A model generated the notes under the pieces. It was given only the letters and a program-made list of their open reading frames with translations, was not told the DNA's origin and did not search any database. The translations under genes were made by a program, and so were the position numbers. A stretch of 45,694 bases of DNA from Caryophanales bacterium UBA6259 (lineage in GTDB: Bacteria > Bacillota > Bacilli > Tepidibacillales > Tepidibacillaceae), in the NCBI GenBank assembly GCA_002441135.1, contig DJVJ01000037.1:1-45694 (forward strand). The letters run 5' to 3'. Positions 1-8,858 of this stretch are shown here, piece by piece. The first letter of the stretch is position 1. Every line of letters begins with the position of its first letter.

Positions 1-20
1 CCCATGCTGGGCGCACATAA

Positions 21-52
21 AAAAACAACCTTCCATGAAAGGAAGATTGTTT
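21..52. terminator. Hairpin terminator at left edge
   Basis: Twelve-base arms at 23-34 and 41-52 pair with one G:U. Read on the minus strand the hairpin is followed by a run of seven T, so it fits a minus-strand terminator best. The plus-strand tail is weak. It may end read-through from the minus-strand FAH gene or a gene left of the window. Confidence 0.5.
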
Positions 53-134
53 AAACTCGTGACCATTCGTATCCACTAGGAATAAGTATATAGCTAGAGG
101 ATGAGGAATGAACTAATGAAGGGTGGAGAATATT

Positions 135-704
135 TTGATTACCTCTGGTAAAAAGACTAAAAAACAAGCTATATATATTCTCTTCTTCGGTGGCTACGAT
201 ATAACCGCGACAATCATAAAAGGAGTTACCAATGCACCTTATGTTCATACTGCTTTAAGCTTAACGCCTTCTTTGGATTCGATTTATAGCTTCAATATTA
301 AGTTAATGCTAGAGCAATTGCGGCCCTATCTTAAAAATGGATTATATGTGGAATCCATCAAAAATTACGACAAAAAAATCCCTTATTGGCTTTATCGTAT
401 AGAGGTTACACATAGACAATATCAAAAAATAGAAAAAATAATCCAGAAGCTAAAAAAACACCCTAATATGTGTTCCTATAATATACCTGGAGCACTTGGT
501 TTCTTGTATCCAGAATTTTGGGAAAATGTACAAAAAAAACAAAAGTATTCCTTTACCTGTTCTGAATTTATCGCCTTTATGCTAGAGACCTCTGGAATTG
601 TAACCTTTGATAAACCACTTCATATGATCGCTCCATTAGACATTATTAATCTTAAGCAATTAAAGCAAATCAAAAAAGGAATTGTAGGTGAACTTCAAGA
701 GTAA
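135..704 (+). CDS. YiiX/NlpC-P60-like permuted papain-fold cysteine hydrolase
   Basis: Small soluble protein of about 189 residues that resembles the YiiX/YebB-like branch of NlpC/P60 hydrolases, in which the papain fold is circularly permuted. The expected order is visible: an early histidine in YVHTALSL and a late cysteine in FTCSEFIAFML, with hydrophobic beta strands between. Such enzymes cut amide bonds in lipid, peptide or cell-wall substrates; the substrate here cannot be named. I chose TTG at 135 because GGGTGGAG lies six bases before it; a GTG at 123 would have almost no spacing. No signal peptide is obvious. It converges on the FAH gene with only 21 bases between the stops and no separate terminator. 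The family call is moderately sure, the role unknown. Confidence 0.6.
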   Translation: MITSGKKTKKQAIYILFFGGYDITATIIKGVTNAPYVHTALSLTPSLDSIYSFNIKLMLEQLRPYLKNGLYVESIKNYDKKIPYWLYRIEVTHRQYQKIEKIIQKLKKHPNMCSYNIPGALGFLYPEFWENVQKKQKYSFTCSEFIAFMLETSGIVTFDKPLHMIAPLDIINLKQLKQIKKGIVGELQE

Positions 705-725
705 TTAATTCATATGTGACAATTT

Positions 726-1475
726 TTATATTACTTTATTCACAATTTTCCCGATTTTTTCTATTGTCACTGTCATTGTATTTCCTTTTTCAACTGGGCC
801 AACACCAAATGGAGTACCTGTAATGATCACATCTCCAGGCAATAATGTCATCATCTTTGATACATAGCTTACAATCTCATCTACTTTAAAAAGAAGCTGA
901 TTTGTATTCGACTTTTGTTTTACTACTCCATCAACGGATAACTCAATTGATAACTGGTTAGGATCAACATCCTTCACAATACCAGGTCCTATCGGGCAAA
1001 ATGTATCAAAGGATTTTCCTCTTGTCCATTGGCCATCACTAAATTGAATATCTCTAGCTGTTACATCATTTGCAACCGTATATCCTAAAATATAATTGTT
1101 AACTTCTTCTTTTGGTACGTTCTTGGCTCTTTTTCCAATCACAATAGCTAATTCAGCTTCATATTCAACCCTAGAACTCACTTCAGGATAAACGACATCA
1201 TCATTTGGCCCAATAACTGAGGTGCTCGGTTTAATAAACATTAACGGCTCCTTTGGCAAGGTCAAATTTAATTCTTTTGCATGATCTACATAATTTAAAC
1301 CAATGCAGACCACTTTAGAAGGTTCGGTTGGTGCCAATAACTTAACTTCATTCTTACTCACTTTTTCATTTGTTACTTCATAGTCTGAAAAAATATCCCC
1401 ATTGATTACAGATATTTCTTCATCTTGCAATACCCCAAAGCGTACTTCCCCATCTCGTTCAAAACGAACTATCAT
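726..1475 (-). CDS. Fumarylacetoacetate hydrolase (FAH) family protein
   Basis: About 249 residues with the FAH-fold signature. An N-terminal segment ends in KVVCIGLNYVDHAKEL. The metal-binding core follows, with EYEAELAIVIG giving the E-x-E ligands and NDVTARD giving the Asp. The C-terminal strands include GDVIITGTPFGVGP. Family members decarboxylate, isomerise or hydrolyse oxo-diacids such as those of homoprotocatechuate breakdown, or oxaloacetate. No aromatic pathway genes lie nearby, so the substrate is open. The ATG start is supported by GGAGGG about ten bases upstream. It is divergent from the nucleoside transporter and separated from it by about 270 bases. Confidence 0.85.
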   Translation of the reverse strand: MIVRFERDGEVRFGVLQDEEISVINGDIFSDYEVTNEKVSKNEVKLLAPTEPSKVVCIGLNYVDHAKELNLTLPKEPLMFIKPSTSVIGPNDDVVYPEVSSRVEYEAELAIVIGKRAKNVPKEEVNNYILGYTVANDVTARDIQFSDGQWTRGKSFDTFCPIGPGIVKDVDPNQLSIELSVDGVVKQKSNTNQLLFKVDEIVSYVSKMMTLLPGDVIITGTPFGVGPVEKGNTMTVTIEKIGKIVNKVI

Positions 1476-1563
1476 TACCCAATCCCTCCATTAATTAAAT
1501 AAATCTATTTTATACAATATATATTCCCTTAATTGTTTAATTTTCCTTCTACACTAAGGCAAC

Positions 1564-1591
1564 AAAAAAATCCTCATTAATACACGAGGAT
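1564..1591 (-). terminator. Terminator-like hairpin upstream of the FAH gene
   Basis: Six-base arms at 1570-1575 and 1586-1591 are followed, on the minus strand, by seven T. It lies about 90 bases before the FAH start codon and after no minus-strand gene, so it could be an attenuator in a leader or the end of a small RNA. The stem is short, so confidence is low. Confidence 0.3.
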
Positions 1592-1748
1592 CATCATTTT
1601 AAAGCTTTATTTTATTTTTTCATTTTCCTAGAATTCAAATTCTTTATATCATTACCAGAACTTACATTTGAAATATAGATCCATTTTAATGTATAGTTCT
1701 CTTTGTGTCGTTTGATGTCTGACAACTGAACTAGAAGGGATGGAAAAT

Positions 1749-2969
1749 ATGACAAACCTTTTATGGGGAATCGGTGGTATTCTAACAATCTTTACTATCG
1801 CGTTTTTGTTATCTTCCAATCGTAAAGCAATTAATTTAAGAACAATTATTCTTGGCCTTGGAATTCAAATTGGTTTTGCATTTTTAGTATTAAAACTTGA
1901 AGCTGGTAAAAAAGCAATTGAATGGTTAAGCTTTAAAGTACAGGATATTGTTGTTTATGCCAATGAAGGTATTAATTTTCTATTTGGTGGACTGTTAATT
2001 GAAGGACATGGTCATGGTTTTATTTTTGCAATTCAGGTTTTAACCATTATCATCTTCTTCTCTTCCTTAATTTCTGTTTTATACTATTTAGGTGTGATGC
2101 AGGTTGTTGTAAAGTTTATTGGTGGTGGACTCGCGAAGCTGCTAGGAACTAGTAATACGGAATCCTTGTCTGCTGCTGCAAATATTTTCTTAGGACAAAC
2201 AGAGGCTCCACTTGTTGTTAAGCCGTATATTAATAAAATGACTCAATCTGAATTGTTTGCGGTTATGACTGGTGGTCTTGCATCAGTCGCTGGTTCTGTA
2301 TTAGTTGGTTACTCTCTTCTTGGTGTTCCACTTGAATATTTATTAGCAGCTAGTTTTATGGCTGCACCAGCAGGTCTTATTATGGCTAAAATTATGGTAC
2401 CTGAAACAGAAACAAAAGAAGAAGTAATTATCAAGCTAGAAAGAGATACAACCTCTGTCAATATTGTTGATGCTGCATCACGTGGTGCCGCAGATGGATT
2501 AAAGCTTGCAGTTAACGTAGGTGGAATGCTTTTAGCTTTTATTGGTCTTATCGCATTAGTAAACGGAATAATTGGTGGTATTGGTGGATTTTTTGGTTAT
2601 AGCAATCTTTCTTTACAAGGGATTCTTGGTGTTGCATTCTCCCCACTTGCTTTTGCAATTGGTGTTCCTTGGAATGAAGCTATTACCGCTGGTGGATTCA
2701 TTGGACAAAAGCTGATTCTAAATGAATTTGTTGCTTTTTCATCCTTTGGACCACAGATTGATTCCCTATCCCCAAAAACAGTAGCAATCATCAGTTTTGC
2801 TCTAACAGGCTTTGCGAACCTATCCTCTATTGCCATTTTAATTGGTGGTCTTGGTGGTATGGCTCCAGATCGCCGTAGTGATATTGCACGTTTAGGTCTT
2901 CGCTCAGTAATTGCAGGTACTCTTGCATCATTACTAAGCGCAAGTATTGCAGGGATGTTATTTATCTAA
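1749..2969 (+). CDS. nupC: NupC-family concentrative nucleoside transporter
   Basis: Inner-membrane symporter of the CNT family, importing nucleosides with H+ or Na+. It is highly hydrophobic, about 406 residues, the family's normal size. It carries the conserved core GQTEAPLVVKPYI, then GGLASVAGSVLVGY, SFMAAPAGLIMAKI and, near the C-terminus, FALTGFANLSSIAI. ATG at 1749 is preferred over ATG at 1740 because AAGGG at about 1733-1738 gives roughly ten bases of spacing to 1749 but only two to 1740. It is monocistronic with a strong terminator just downstream. The exact nucleoside and driving ion cannot be told from the sequence. The symbol is used in the family sense. Confidence 0.9.
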   Translation: MTNLLWGIGGILTIFTIAFLLSSNRKAINLRTIILGLGIQIGFAFLVLKLEAGKKAIEWLSFKVQDIVVYANEGINFLFGGLLIEGHGHGFIFAIQVLTIIIFFSSLISVLYYLGVMQVVVKFIGGGLAKLLGTSNTESLSAAANIFLGQTEAPLVVKPYINKMTQSELFAVMTGGLASVAGSVLVGYSLLGVPLEYLLAASFMAAPAGLIMAKIMVPETETKEEVIIKLERDTTSVNIVDAASRGAADGLKLAVNVGGMLLAFIGLIALVNGIIGGIGGFFGYSNLSLQGILGVAFSPLAFAIGVPWNEAITAGGFIGQKLILNEFVAFSSFGPQIDSLSPKTVAIISFALTGFANLSSIAILIGGLGGMAPDRRSDIARLGLRSVIAGTLASLLSASIAGMLFI

Positions 2970-2973
2970 TATG

Positions 2974-3014
2974 AAAAAGGAGTGTGAGAATATATAATTC
3001 TACACTCCTTTTTT
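2974..3014. terminator. Bidirectional rho-independent terminator
   Basis: The arms carry AAAAAGGAGTGT and its complement around an AT loop, with A-run before and T-run after. It serves nupC on the plus strand and the large helicase gene (stop at 3036) on the minus strand. Confidence 0.85.
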
Positions 3015-3035
3015 CCTTAATTATTCCTAAATCTA

Positions 3036-6000
3036 CTATTCAACTACTGCTTTCATATGTGTTTCTCTTAAAATTGTTTGCGGGATTTTTTCTTCCAGCT
3101 GCCAGATAATACTGATTGGTTTAGACCCTTGGTGCTCGACATAATTTGCTTTTCCTAAAAAATAATATGGACTTGTTTTTCCATTTTCTCTTTTATTTTC
3201 CCTTACAAAAAGTAAAATTGTATTCCCTGTTTTTCGATAATGAATATAGCGCTGACCAGTTAATGACTCAACAGAGGTTCTACTCTGGGTTTGCCAATGA
3301 AATAACTGATCACTAATTGCGTAATCTTCATACATGGTCGATTCTAAATAATCCTTTTCTGATTTATTTAAGGTAATAAAGAAAATATCTGTTTTATTAT
3401 CTTTAATGAACTTTACCCCTTCCCTAAAGGGAACCTTTTTACTTTCAGTGTGTTCACCAATAGCGGCTAAAACCTGATCTACCGTATATCTTGCATGTAT
3501 CTCTAGAGGTAAAGAGTAATGTAGACTTATTTTTTTACTCTTTGTACTTAACGTTTCAAGCTTATAGTCGATTATTTCAAAAATCTCTTGATATATAGAA
3601 GCATTCTTTTCCTTTAATCGTTTAAAAGCATTAATATAACCAACACCAGGCTCATTATCCCAAAAAGTATAATATAACATAGAGACTGATTGTTTCTCTT
3701 CTTCAGAAAAATCATCATATGAATTTGGTAATTGACTTAAATAACTTTTAGCAAATACTAAAAGCTGTTTAGAATCTACATTAGCTAAACGCCACAAAGC
3801 ATTGTTTAACTCCTTACCATCTTCTACCTCATATTTATCCATCACATTGGCTTGGTAACAAAGCTCGTAGAAGCTTCCTACCTTATACAATTGGCCAATT
3901 TCTAAATGATTAAAGGTTAAAAAATTAGTTAGCGTTAACGGTTTACTGGTATGGAATTTATATTCTCTTAGAAGTCTTAAAATATTATGTTTCGTTGCTG
4001 CTGTAAAATTAAGGTTATTTAGGATATATTCCTTTGCTACTCTTTCTAATTGAATAAAGCATCCCTTTGGCAAATTTGGAAACTCTAGCTGTATCTCTTC
4101 TTTCATTGATCTTTTTGTTTTGCCTACTAACGAGCGAAGCTTACTATTAAAATCGTAGCTATGATGTGCTTGCCCTACATAATCTAAAACGGTTAGCACC
4201 TCTTTATTATCCGATAGTCTTAGTCCTCTTCCTAGCTGTTGTAAGAAGATAGTTTGCGATTCTGTTGGACGTAAAAAGAGAACGGTATTTACCTCTGGTA
4301 TGTCTACCCCTTCATTATATAGATCAACGATAAATATAAATTTTACTTCTCCTTTTATTAGTTTACTTTGCGCACTGCTTCTCTCTTCTTTTGAAGAGTC
4401 AGAATCAAGAGGAATAGAGGGGATTCCATGTTTATTAAAGAATTCACTCATATACTTTGCATGTTCTTTACTCACACAAAAGCCTAAGCCCTTTACTTGA
4501 TTTAAATTAGTAAGATAGCGCTCTAGTGACTCTAATACTACTAAAGCTCTTTGATTATTTTTGGTATACACATTAGATAATTCATTTGGCAAATACCCTC
4601 CTCTTTGCCATTGTAAATGCTCTAAACTGACCGGATCGGTCACAGCAAAATAATGAAATGGAGATAATAGCTTTTTATCAATCGCTTCTGTTAACCTTAT
4701 TTCAGCAGCAATTCGATTATTAAAAAACTCTAAAATATCCTTACCATCCATCCTTTCAGGAGTCGCTGTTAAGCCTAAGAGGATTTGTGGTTCAAAATAA
4801 TTAATAATCCGCTCATAGGACTCTGCTTTGGAGTGGTGAGTCTCATCTAGAATAATGTAATCAAAGTAATCTGGAGCAAATCCCTCAAATTTCATGTCCT
4901 GATTAATCGTTTGGATTGAAGCAAACAGATGATTTCCTATTTTAGGGACCATCCCTGCAACCCATAACTCTCCAAAATTCTGATCATGTAGAATATGTCT
5001 GAATGTCAAAAGACTTTGCTCTAAAATCTCTTTTCGATGGGCCAAAAATAATATTTTAGCTTGTGCATGTTTCTGATAAAATCGTTTAAAATCAAAGGCT
5101 GAAATCACCGTTTTACCAGTACCTGTTGCAGCAACAACCAAGTTCTTAAAAGAATGATGAACCTCCCTTTCAACTTCCAACTTTTCTAAAATTTCAAGTT
5201 GATAAGGATACGGCTTTATGTCAAAGAAAAGTAGCTGGTCCCCCTCCGTTATATTACGTTCTTCTAGTGCGCTCTTAAGTTGCTCATGTTGTTCCTCATT
5301 ATTAGAGTCAAACAAAACAAATTCTTCATCGTTCCAATAGGTATTAAATGATGCTCGATATTTATTTATCAAATCAGGAGAAGTATACTCCGATGCTTTA
5401 ACATTCCATTCAAGCCCGCTAGACATAGCTGGATTAGACATATTAGACGAGCCGATATATGCCGTGCTAAATCCAGTATCCCTGTGAAAATAATAGGCCT
5501 TAGCATGAAGTCTAGTTCGTTTATTATCAAAGGATATTTTCACTTCTGTATTTGGTAATTCTGCAAGCATTTTTATTGCCTTAAAATCACTTGCTCCCAT
5601 ATAAGAAGTAGTAATTATTCTTAGTTTTTTTGTCAGTGTAAATTCTTTAAATTCATCCATAAGTAAACGTAAGCCACTATATTTAATGAAAGAAACTAAG
5701 ATATCAATTCGATCAGCGGATAAAATCTCTTTTTTCAGCTCCCCATATAAGGTTGGCTCCACTTTAGAGCCGGTAAATAAGGAGCTTCGAGCAATAGACG
5801 TGACTGGCCTAACTAAAGGATTTTTTTGCTTTAACAGATTTTTATCCCTAATCTCTAATAATAGCTCTCCTTTTCCTTCTACGATATATTCATTTATCTC
5901 CTCATCTTTAATCTCTGTACCTAATAAATCGATTACTTTATTTAGCGCCTCTATCTTTTCCTCATCGCTTAATTGTCTAAATTTGTCTCGAATTAAACCA

Positions 6001-6137
6001 CTGGCGTATTCAGCATATATATTATTTTTATCTGCGGGATCTATTAGTTGGCTATTAAAGATTTTTTCATTTTCATTTTTTGAAATAAACTCTTTTACCA
6101 TTCGATTGATTACTTGTTCGTAGATTCCGTTTTTCAT
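3036..6137 (-). CDS. PLD-like domain + SF2 helicase + DUF3427 protein
   Basis: Large cytoplasmic protein of 1033 residues with three parts. A phospholipase-D-like nuclease domain has its single HxK site at about residue 211 (HAKAYYF, then GSSNMSNPAM). A superfamily 2 helicase core follows with Walker A ATGTGKT near 336, the DEAD-type box DETHH, motif III GLTATPERMDG and motif VI QQLGRGLRL. A C-terminal region of about 350 residues fits DUF3427. The combination suggests ATP-driven movement on nucleic acid coupled to a nuclease fold. Family relatives are often stand-alone and appear near defence genes, but neither anti-phage nor repair function can be shown here. It is monocistronic, between a terminator and a 150-base gap. 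The start is ATG with a weak GGGTG site. Confidence 0.85.
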   Translation of the reverse strand: MKNGIYEQVINRMVKEFISKNENEKIFNSQLIDPADKNNIYAEYASGLIRDKFRQLSDEEKIEALNKVIDLLGTEIKDEEINEYIVEGKGELLLEIRDKNLLKQKNPLVRPVTSIARSSLFTGSKVEPTLYGELKKEILSADRIDILVSFIKYSGLRLLMDEFKEFTLTKKLRIITTSYMGASDFKAIKMLAELPNTEVKISFDNKRTRLHAKAYYFHRDTGFSTAYIGSSNMSNPAMSSGLEWNVKASEYTSPDLINKYRASFNTYWNDEEFVLFDSNNEEQHEQLKSALEERNITEGDQLLFFDIKPYPYQLEILEKLEVEREVHHSFKNLVVAATGTGKTVISAFDFKRFYQKHAQAKILFLAHRKEILEQSLLTFRHILHDQNFGELWVAGMVPKIGNHLFASIQTINQDMKFEGFAPDYFDYIILDETHHSKAESYERIINYFEPQILLGLTATPERMDGKDILEFFNNRIAAEIRLTEAIDKKLLSPFHYFAVTDPVSLEHLQWQRGGYLPNELSNVYTKNNQRALVVLESLERYLTNLNQVKGLGFCVSKEHAKYMSEFFNKHGIPSIPLDSDSSKEERSSAQSKLIKGEVKFIFIVDLYNEGVDIPEVNTVLFLRPTESQTIFLQQLGRGLRLSDNKEVLTVLDYVGQAHHSYDFNSKLRSLVGKTKRSMKEEIQLEFPNLPKGCFIQLERVAKEYILNNLNFTAATKHNILRLLREYKFHTSKPLTLTNFLTFNHLEIGQLYKVGSFYELCYQANVMDKYEVEDGKELNNALWRLANVDSKQLLVFAKSYLSQLPNSYDDFSEEEKQSVSMLYYTFWDNEPGVGYINAFKRLKEKNASIYQEIFEIIDYKLETLSTKSKKISLHYSLPLEIHARYTVDQVLAAIGEHTESKKVPFREGVKFIKDNKTDIFFITLNKSEKDYLESTMYEDYAISDQLFHWQTQSRTSVESLTGQRYIHYRKTGNTILLFVRENKRENGKTSPYYFLGKANYVEHQGSKPISIIWQLEEKIPQTILRETHMKAVVE

Positions 6138-6247
6138 TATTAGACACCCTTTATTTTTTGTTAAACCAATATTACCATAATATAGGTAATCAGGTAATTA
6201 TAACTGTACATTTGATATATAGAGCCATAAAGACCGCCAATATAAAC

Positions 6248-6284
6248 AATGACTCATTACTAATAACATAGTAAATGAGTCATT
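6248..6284 (-). terminator. Hairpin after the MBL hydrolase gene
   Basis: Fourteen- and fifteen-base arms (6248-6261 and 6270-6284) built on AATGACTCATT pair almost fully just after the stop of the next minus-strand gene. The T-run is poor, so this may terminate or only protect the 3' end. Confidence 0.5.
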
Positions 6285-6289
6285 TATCT

Positions 6290-7375
6290 TTATCTCCACC
6301 AGCGAGTGCGGGGAAAATCTTTAGAGTCAATATTAACGACTTCCCCAATTCTAGGTGTAGCAATTTTAACCCCCTGCTTTTCAGCTGCCCTTATCGCTCG
6401 TTCAATTGGATCGGTCCAATCATGCATTGATAAGGTAAATCCTGCCCAGTGAATAGGAATTAATAATTCCCCTCTCATATCAAGATGTGCTTGAACCGTT
6501 TCTTCTGGAATCATATGAATTGGAGCCCATCGTTCGTCATATTGTCCACATTCCATTAGCGTTACATCAAATGGGCCATATTTATCTCCAATCTCTTTAA
6601 AATGAGGGCCGTAACCACCATCACCACTAAAATAAATTTTGGATTGCTCCCCTACAATCACCCATGACGCCCATAGTGTTGAATTTCGGTTGGTTAAGCC
6701 TCTTCCAGAAAAATGTCTTGCAGGAGTGCAAATGAATGAAAGGCCACCAAAATCGGTTTGTTCCCACCAATCCTGTTCCACTATTCTTTCCCGCTCTATT
6801 CCCCATCTCTCTAAATGACTTCCTACCCCGAGTGTAACAAAAAACTTTTTTACCCTATCTTTTAATCTCAGGATGGAGCCATAATCTAAATGATCATAAT
6901 GGTCATGGGAAATAATTACCGCATCAATCATTGGTAAATCTTCAAGTTCGATTGGAAGTGAATTACTGAAGCGTCTGTTTCCAAAGGGTACTGGTGAAGG
7001 TGATTTCCCAAGCATCGGATCAAGAAATAGAATTTTACCCTCGATTTCAATCATCAATGTTGAATGACCAAACCAGGTAATTTTTACTTTTTCATCATTC
7101 AGATGGAGTTGTAATTTGTCTATTTCTATTGGCTGTTCAGGTCTACTTTTCGGATTTCCTTTGATGAAGTCACGCATAATACTAATCGACGTTTTTATTC
7201 TAGTATCCATTACCGTTGTAGTCGGATTGTTGAATTTCCCTTTACTAAAATTTTTGGATTGCTTTAATTGTTGCAATTTATCCCCTGTAATTTTACCTCC
7301 AAATGAAGGATAGTAATTTATAAAAAGTGAAAGTACGATGATTAATCCGACTACAATTATTAGGAATGTTGTCAT
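6290..7375 (-). CDS. MBL-fold metal-dependent hydrolase, NAPE-PLD-like, membrane anchored
   Basis: Metallo-beta-lactamase-fold hydrolase of 361 residues. One N-terminal transmembrane segment (residues 4-20) would anchor it. The di-metal site is clear: GHSTLMIE, then HDHYDHLDY for the HxHxDH motif, ARHFSGRG, FSGDGGYG for the bridging Asp, and a late IHWAGF histidine. This spacing matches the group related to N-acyl-phosphatidylethanolamine phospholipase D and the bacterial YtnP/UlaG-like hydrolases, so a phosphodiester or lipid-like substrate is possible but unproven. The ATG at 7375 has AGGAG eight bases upstream. It is separated from the SGNH hydrolase upstream by a terminator, so it is probably transcribed alone. 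Confidence 0.85.
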   Translation of the reverse strand: MTTFLIIVVGLIIVLSLFINYYPSFGGKITGDKLQQLKQSKNFSKGKFNNPTTTVMDTRIKTSISIMRDFIKGNPKSRPEQPIEIDKLQLHLNDEKVKITWFGHSTLMIEIEGKILFLDPMLGKSPSPVPFGNRRFSNSLPIELEDLPMIDAVIISHDHYDHLDYGSILRLKDRVKKFFVTLGVGSHLERWGIERERIVEQDWWEQTDFGGLSFICTPARHFSGRGLTNRNSTLWASWVIVGEQSKIYFSGDGGYGPHFKEIGDKYGPFDVTLMECGQYDERWAPIHMIPEETVQAHLDMRGELLIPIHWAGFTLSMHDWTDPIERAIRAAEKQGVKIATPRIGEVVNIDSKDFPRTRWWR

Positions 7376-7460
7376 GCTGCTTGCTCCTTCTATCTGAAAT
7401 TATCCTAATAATACCATATCTAGTTAGTTAAATTCACCACACTATACTGCCTTAAAGCTA

Positions 7461-7496
7461 AAAAGGCCTTTCTTATACAAGCAAAGAAAGGCCTTT
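7461..7496 (-). terminator. Rho-independent terminator of the SGNH hydrolase gene
   Basis: Fourteen-base arms containing AAAGGCCTTTCTT face each other around an eight-base loop, ending in a T-run on the minus strand about 30 bases after the SGNH gene. Confidence 0.8.
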
Positions 7497-7526
7497 AAAG
7501 GATCATTAATTTTTTTCTTTTATTAA

Positions 7527-8255
7527 TTAGCGATGTAGCTCGGCGATTAAAGCATAGCCTGAATTTGTTGGATGTACGTCTGGGGTGGAATCACAAAAAT
7601 GAGTATAGGTGCAGGAATTACCCGCAAATGCAGTATAGGCATCAATAACAGTATAGTTATAGACAGATGCTTTTTCACTAGACTCTAAATTTAGCTGCTG
7701 AATAAGGCTATCTGCTAAAGCATAGTTTGGATCATCCACTGGATATGGGTTATAGAGATTCAAAACCTTAACGGTTGCCGTTTTATTTAATGCTCTTATT
7801 TCATTCATGATTAAAGACCATTCCGTTTTAAACTTATCTACCCCCTGCTGTGCACCTACTTCATCAATAACAGTGTAATTATCAGAAGCATAGCCTAGGA
7901 TATTATTTCCCCCAATGCTAATAGTGATTAGGTTAGCATTTGCAATATCAGTTCGAACCCATGAGTAATATTTAACCTTAAATAAAAGATCAGAGGTATC
8001 ATCCCCAGGGAATGATTGATTACTTAGATTTACATCGGTATTGAGTAAGCTGTCCAAATAATCCCGATATCGTCCAACATAACCATAATATAAATCTGCC
8101 CCTATTCCAAAAGCAATTGAATCACCTAGTGCCGTGTAATTAATCGTGGTCGTTGTAACCTTTGTTGGTTTAGCGGCTAATGTTTCCCCAGCCATTGCAA
8201 AAGTAATGACTAAAGTGAATAGAACAATTAAACTTATAAAACGTAATTTCTTCAC
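7527..8255 (-). CDS. Secreted SGNH/GDSL-family hydrolase
   Basis: Exported esterase or lipase-like enzyme of 242 residues. Residues 1-28 form a signal peptide (MKKLRF, hydrophobic core, then TLAA). The SGNH blocks are in order: block I ALGDSIAFGIGA with the catalytic serine, block III ISIGGNNILG with the glycine and asparagine, and block V DVHPTNSGY with the catalytic Asp and His. Family enzymes remove acyl groups from lipids, sugars or wall polymers; the substrate is unknown. It is flanked on both sides by terminators, so it is a single-gene unit. It ends about 20 residues after the catalytic His, which is normal. Confidence 0.88.
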   Translation of the reverse strand: MKKLRFISLIVLFTLVITFAMAGETLAAKPTKVTTTTINYTALGDSIAFGIGADLYYGYVGRYRDYLDSLLNTDVNLSNQSFPGDDTSDLLFKVKYYSWVRTDIANANLITISIGGNNILGYASDNYTVIDEVGAQQGVDKFKTEWSLIMNEIRALNKTATVKVLNLYNPYPVDDPNYALADSLIQQLNLESSEKASVYNYTVIDAYTAFAGNSCTYTHFCDSTPDVHPTNSGYALIAELHR

Positions 8256-8383
8256 ATCTATCTCCTCCTAATTCAACAATCTATTTAAAATTAGTATAAA
8301 TACTCACAAAATATTCCAATTATTTTTAGGTTAGCTGCTCTTATTTCGGCTGGGAAATTGTTATACTTTCTTACCCGATAAAA

Positions 8384-8421
8384 AAACCCGAATTAAGGAC
8401 TTTTATCCAAAATTCGGGTTT
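8384..8421 (-). terminator. Rho-independent terminator of the ARH-sirtuin-PC4 operon
   Basis: Eleven-base arms containing AAACCCGAATT pair around a 16-base loop, with six T following on the minus strand. It lies directly after the PC4-like gene and closes the four-gene operon. Confidence 0.85.
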
Positions 8422-8425
8422 ACTC

Positions 8426-8647
8426 TTACAGTTCCATTTGATTGAGGATCTTTTTTAATTCGATTAATTCTTCCTTTGATAGAGTTATCCCTTTTCCCAT
8501 TTTCACATGTTCTGCATCCCAATCACGCAAATCATATTTGGGATCTCGTCCGTTCCAGCTGATAAGGTTAAGCTCCTTCTTCCATCCTTTATTCCCCTCA
8601 GAAATGGTAGCTATATTCTTTATAATTTCAAATTTGATTTCAGGAAT
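8426..8647 (-). CDS. YdbC/PC4-family ssDNA-binding coactivator-like protein
   Basis: Basic protein of about 73 residues that resembles the bacterial YdbC/PC4 (p15) family, which binds single-stranded DNA as a dimer. The recognisable stretch is EGNKGWKKELNLISWNGRDP, followed by KYDLRDWDAEHVKMGKGITL. The start is unusual. GGGGGAG sits eight bases before an ATT codon at 8645-8647, whose product would begin M-P-E-I-K-F-E-I, as I remember relatives beginning. TTG at 8671 has no ribosome site, and GTG at 8656 abuts the purine run. The call therefore uses ATT tentatively. The gene overlaps the end of the coiled-coil gene, so translation is probably coupled. It is last in the operon with the ADP-ribosylglycohydrolase and sirtuin. 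Confidence 0.75.
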   Translation of the reverse strand: MPEIKFEIIKNIATISEGNKGWKKELNLISWNGRDPKYDLRDWDAEHVKMGKGITLSKEELIELKKILNQMEL

Positions 8648-8831
8648 AGTAATCACTCCCCCTGGCTTCAATGCTACTTAATCGTTCATCAATTTTTTTA
8701 ATATCCCTTTTCATTTCCGTTATTTCAGTTTTCATTTGAGTCATTTCACGTTTCATTTCTTGTTGAAATTCGCCTAACTGCTTCTGAATAGCATAAATGC
8801 CTTCAAACAGCTTGTCCAAATCCAATTTCAA
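8640..8831 (-). CDS. Small coiled-coil protein of unknown function
   Basis: Highly charged protein of about 63 residues. From about residue 20 onward it is a run of heptad-like repeats (MKREMTQMKTEITEMKRDI) predicted to form a coiled coil; no other domain is visible. TTG at 8831 is chosen because AAGGG lies five bases before it; GTG codons at 8837 and 8834 overlap that site. The stop overlaps the proposed start of the PC4-like gene, and the sirtuin stop is less than 30 bases upstream, so it is an internal operon gene. It recalls the longer repeat-bearing coiled-coil protein at 36.8-37.3 kb in style but is not clearly homologous. No function is proposed. Confidence 0.6.
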   Translation of the reverse strand: MKLDLDKLFEGIYAIQKQLGEFQQEMKREMTQMKTEITEMKRDIKKIDERLSSIEARGSDYYS

Positions 8832-8858
8832 CACCACCCTTAAAATATTTCACTTTTA

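Noticed and set aside
1600..1748. Purine or other riboswitch before nupC
   Set aside because: A TAGTTC/GAACTA stem can be drawn near the ribosome site, but none of the conserved purine-riboswitch core could be found.
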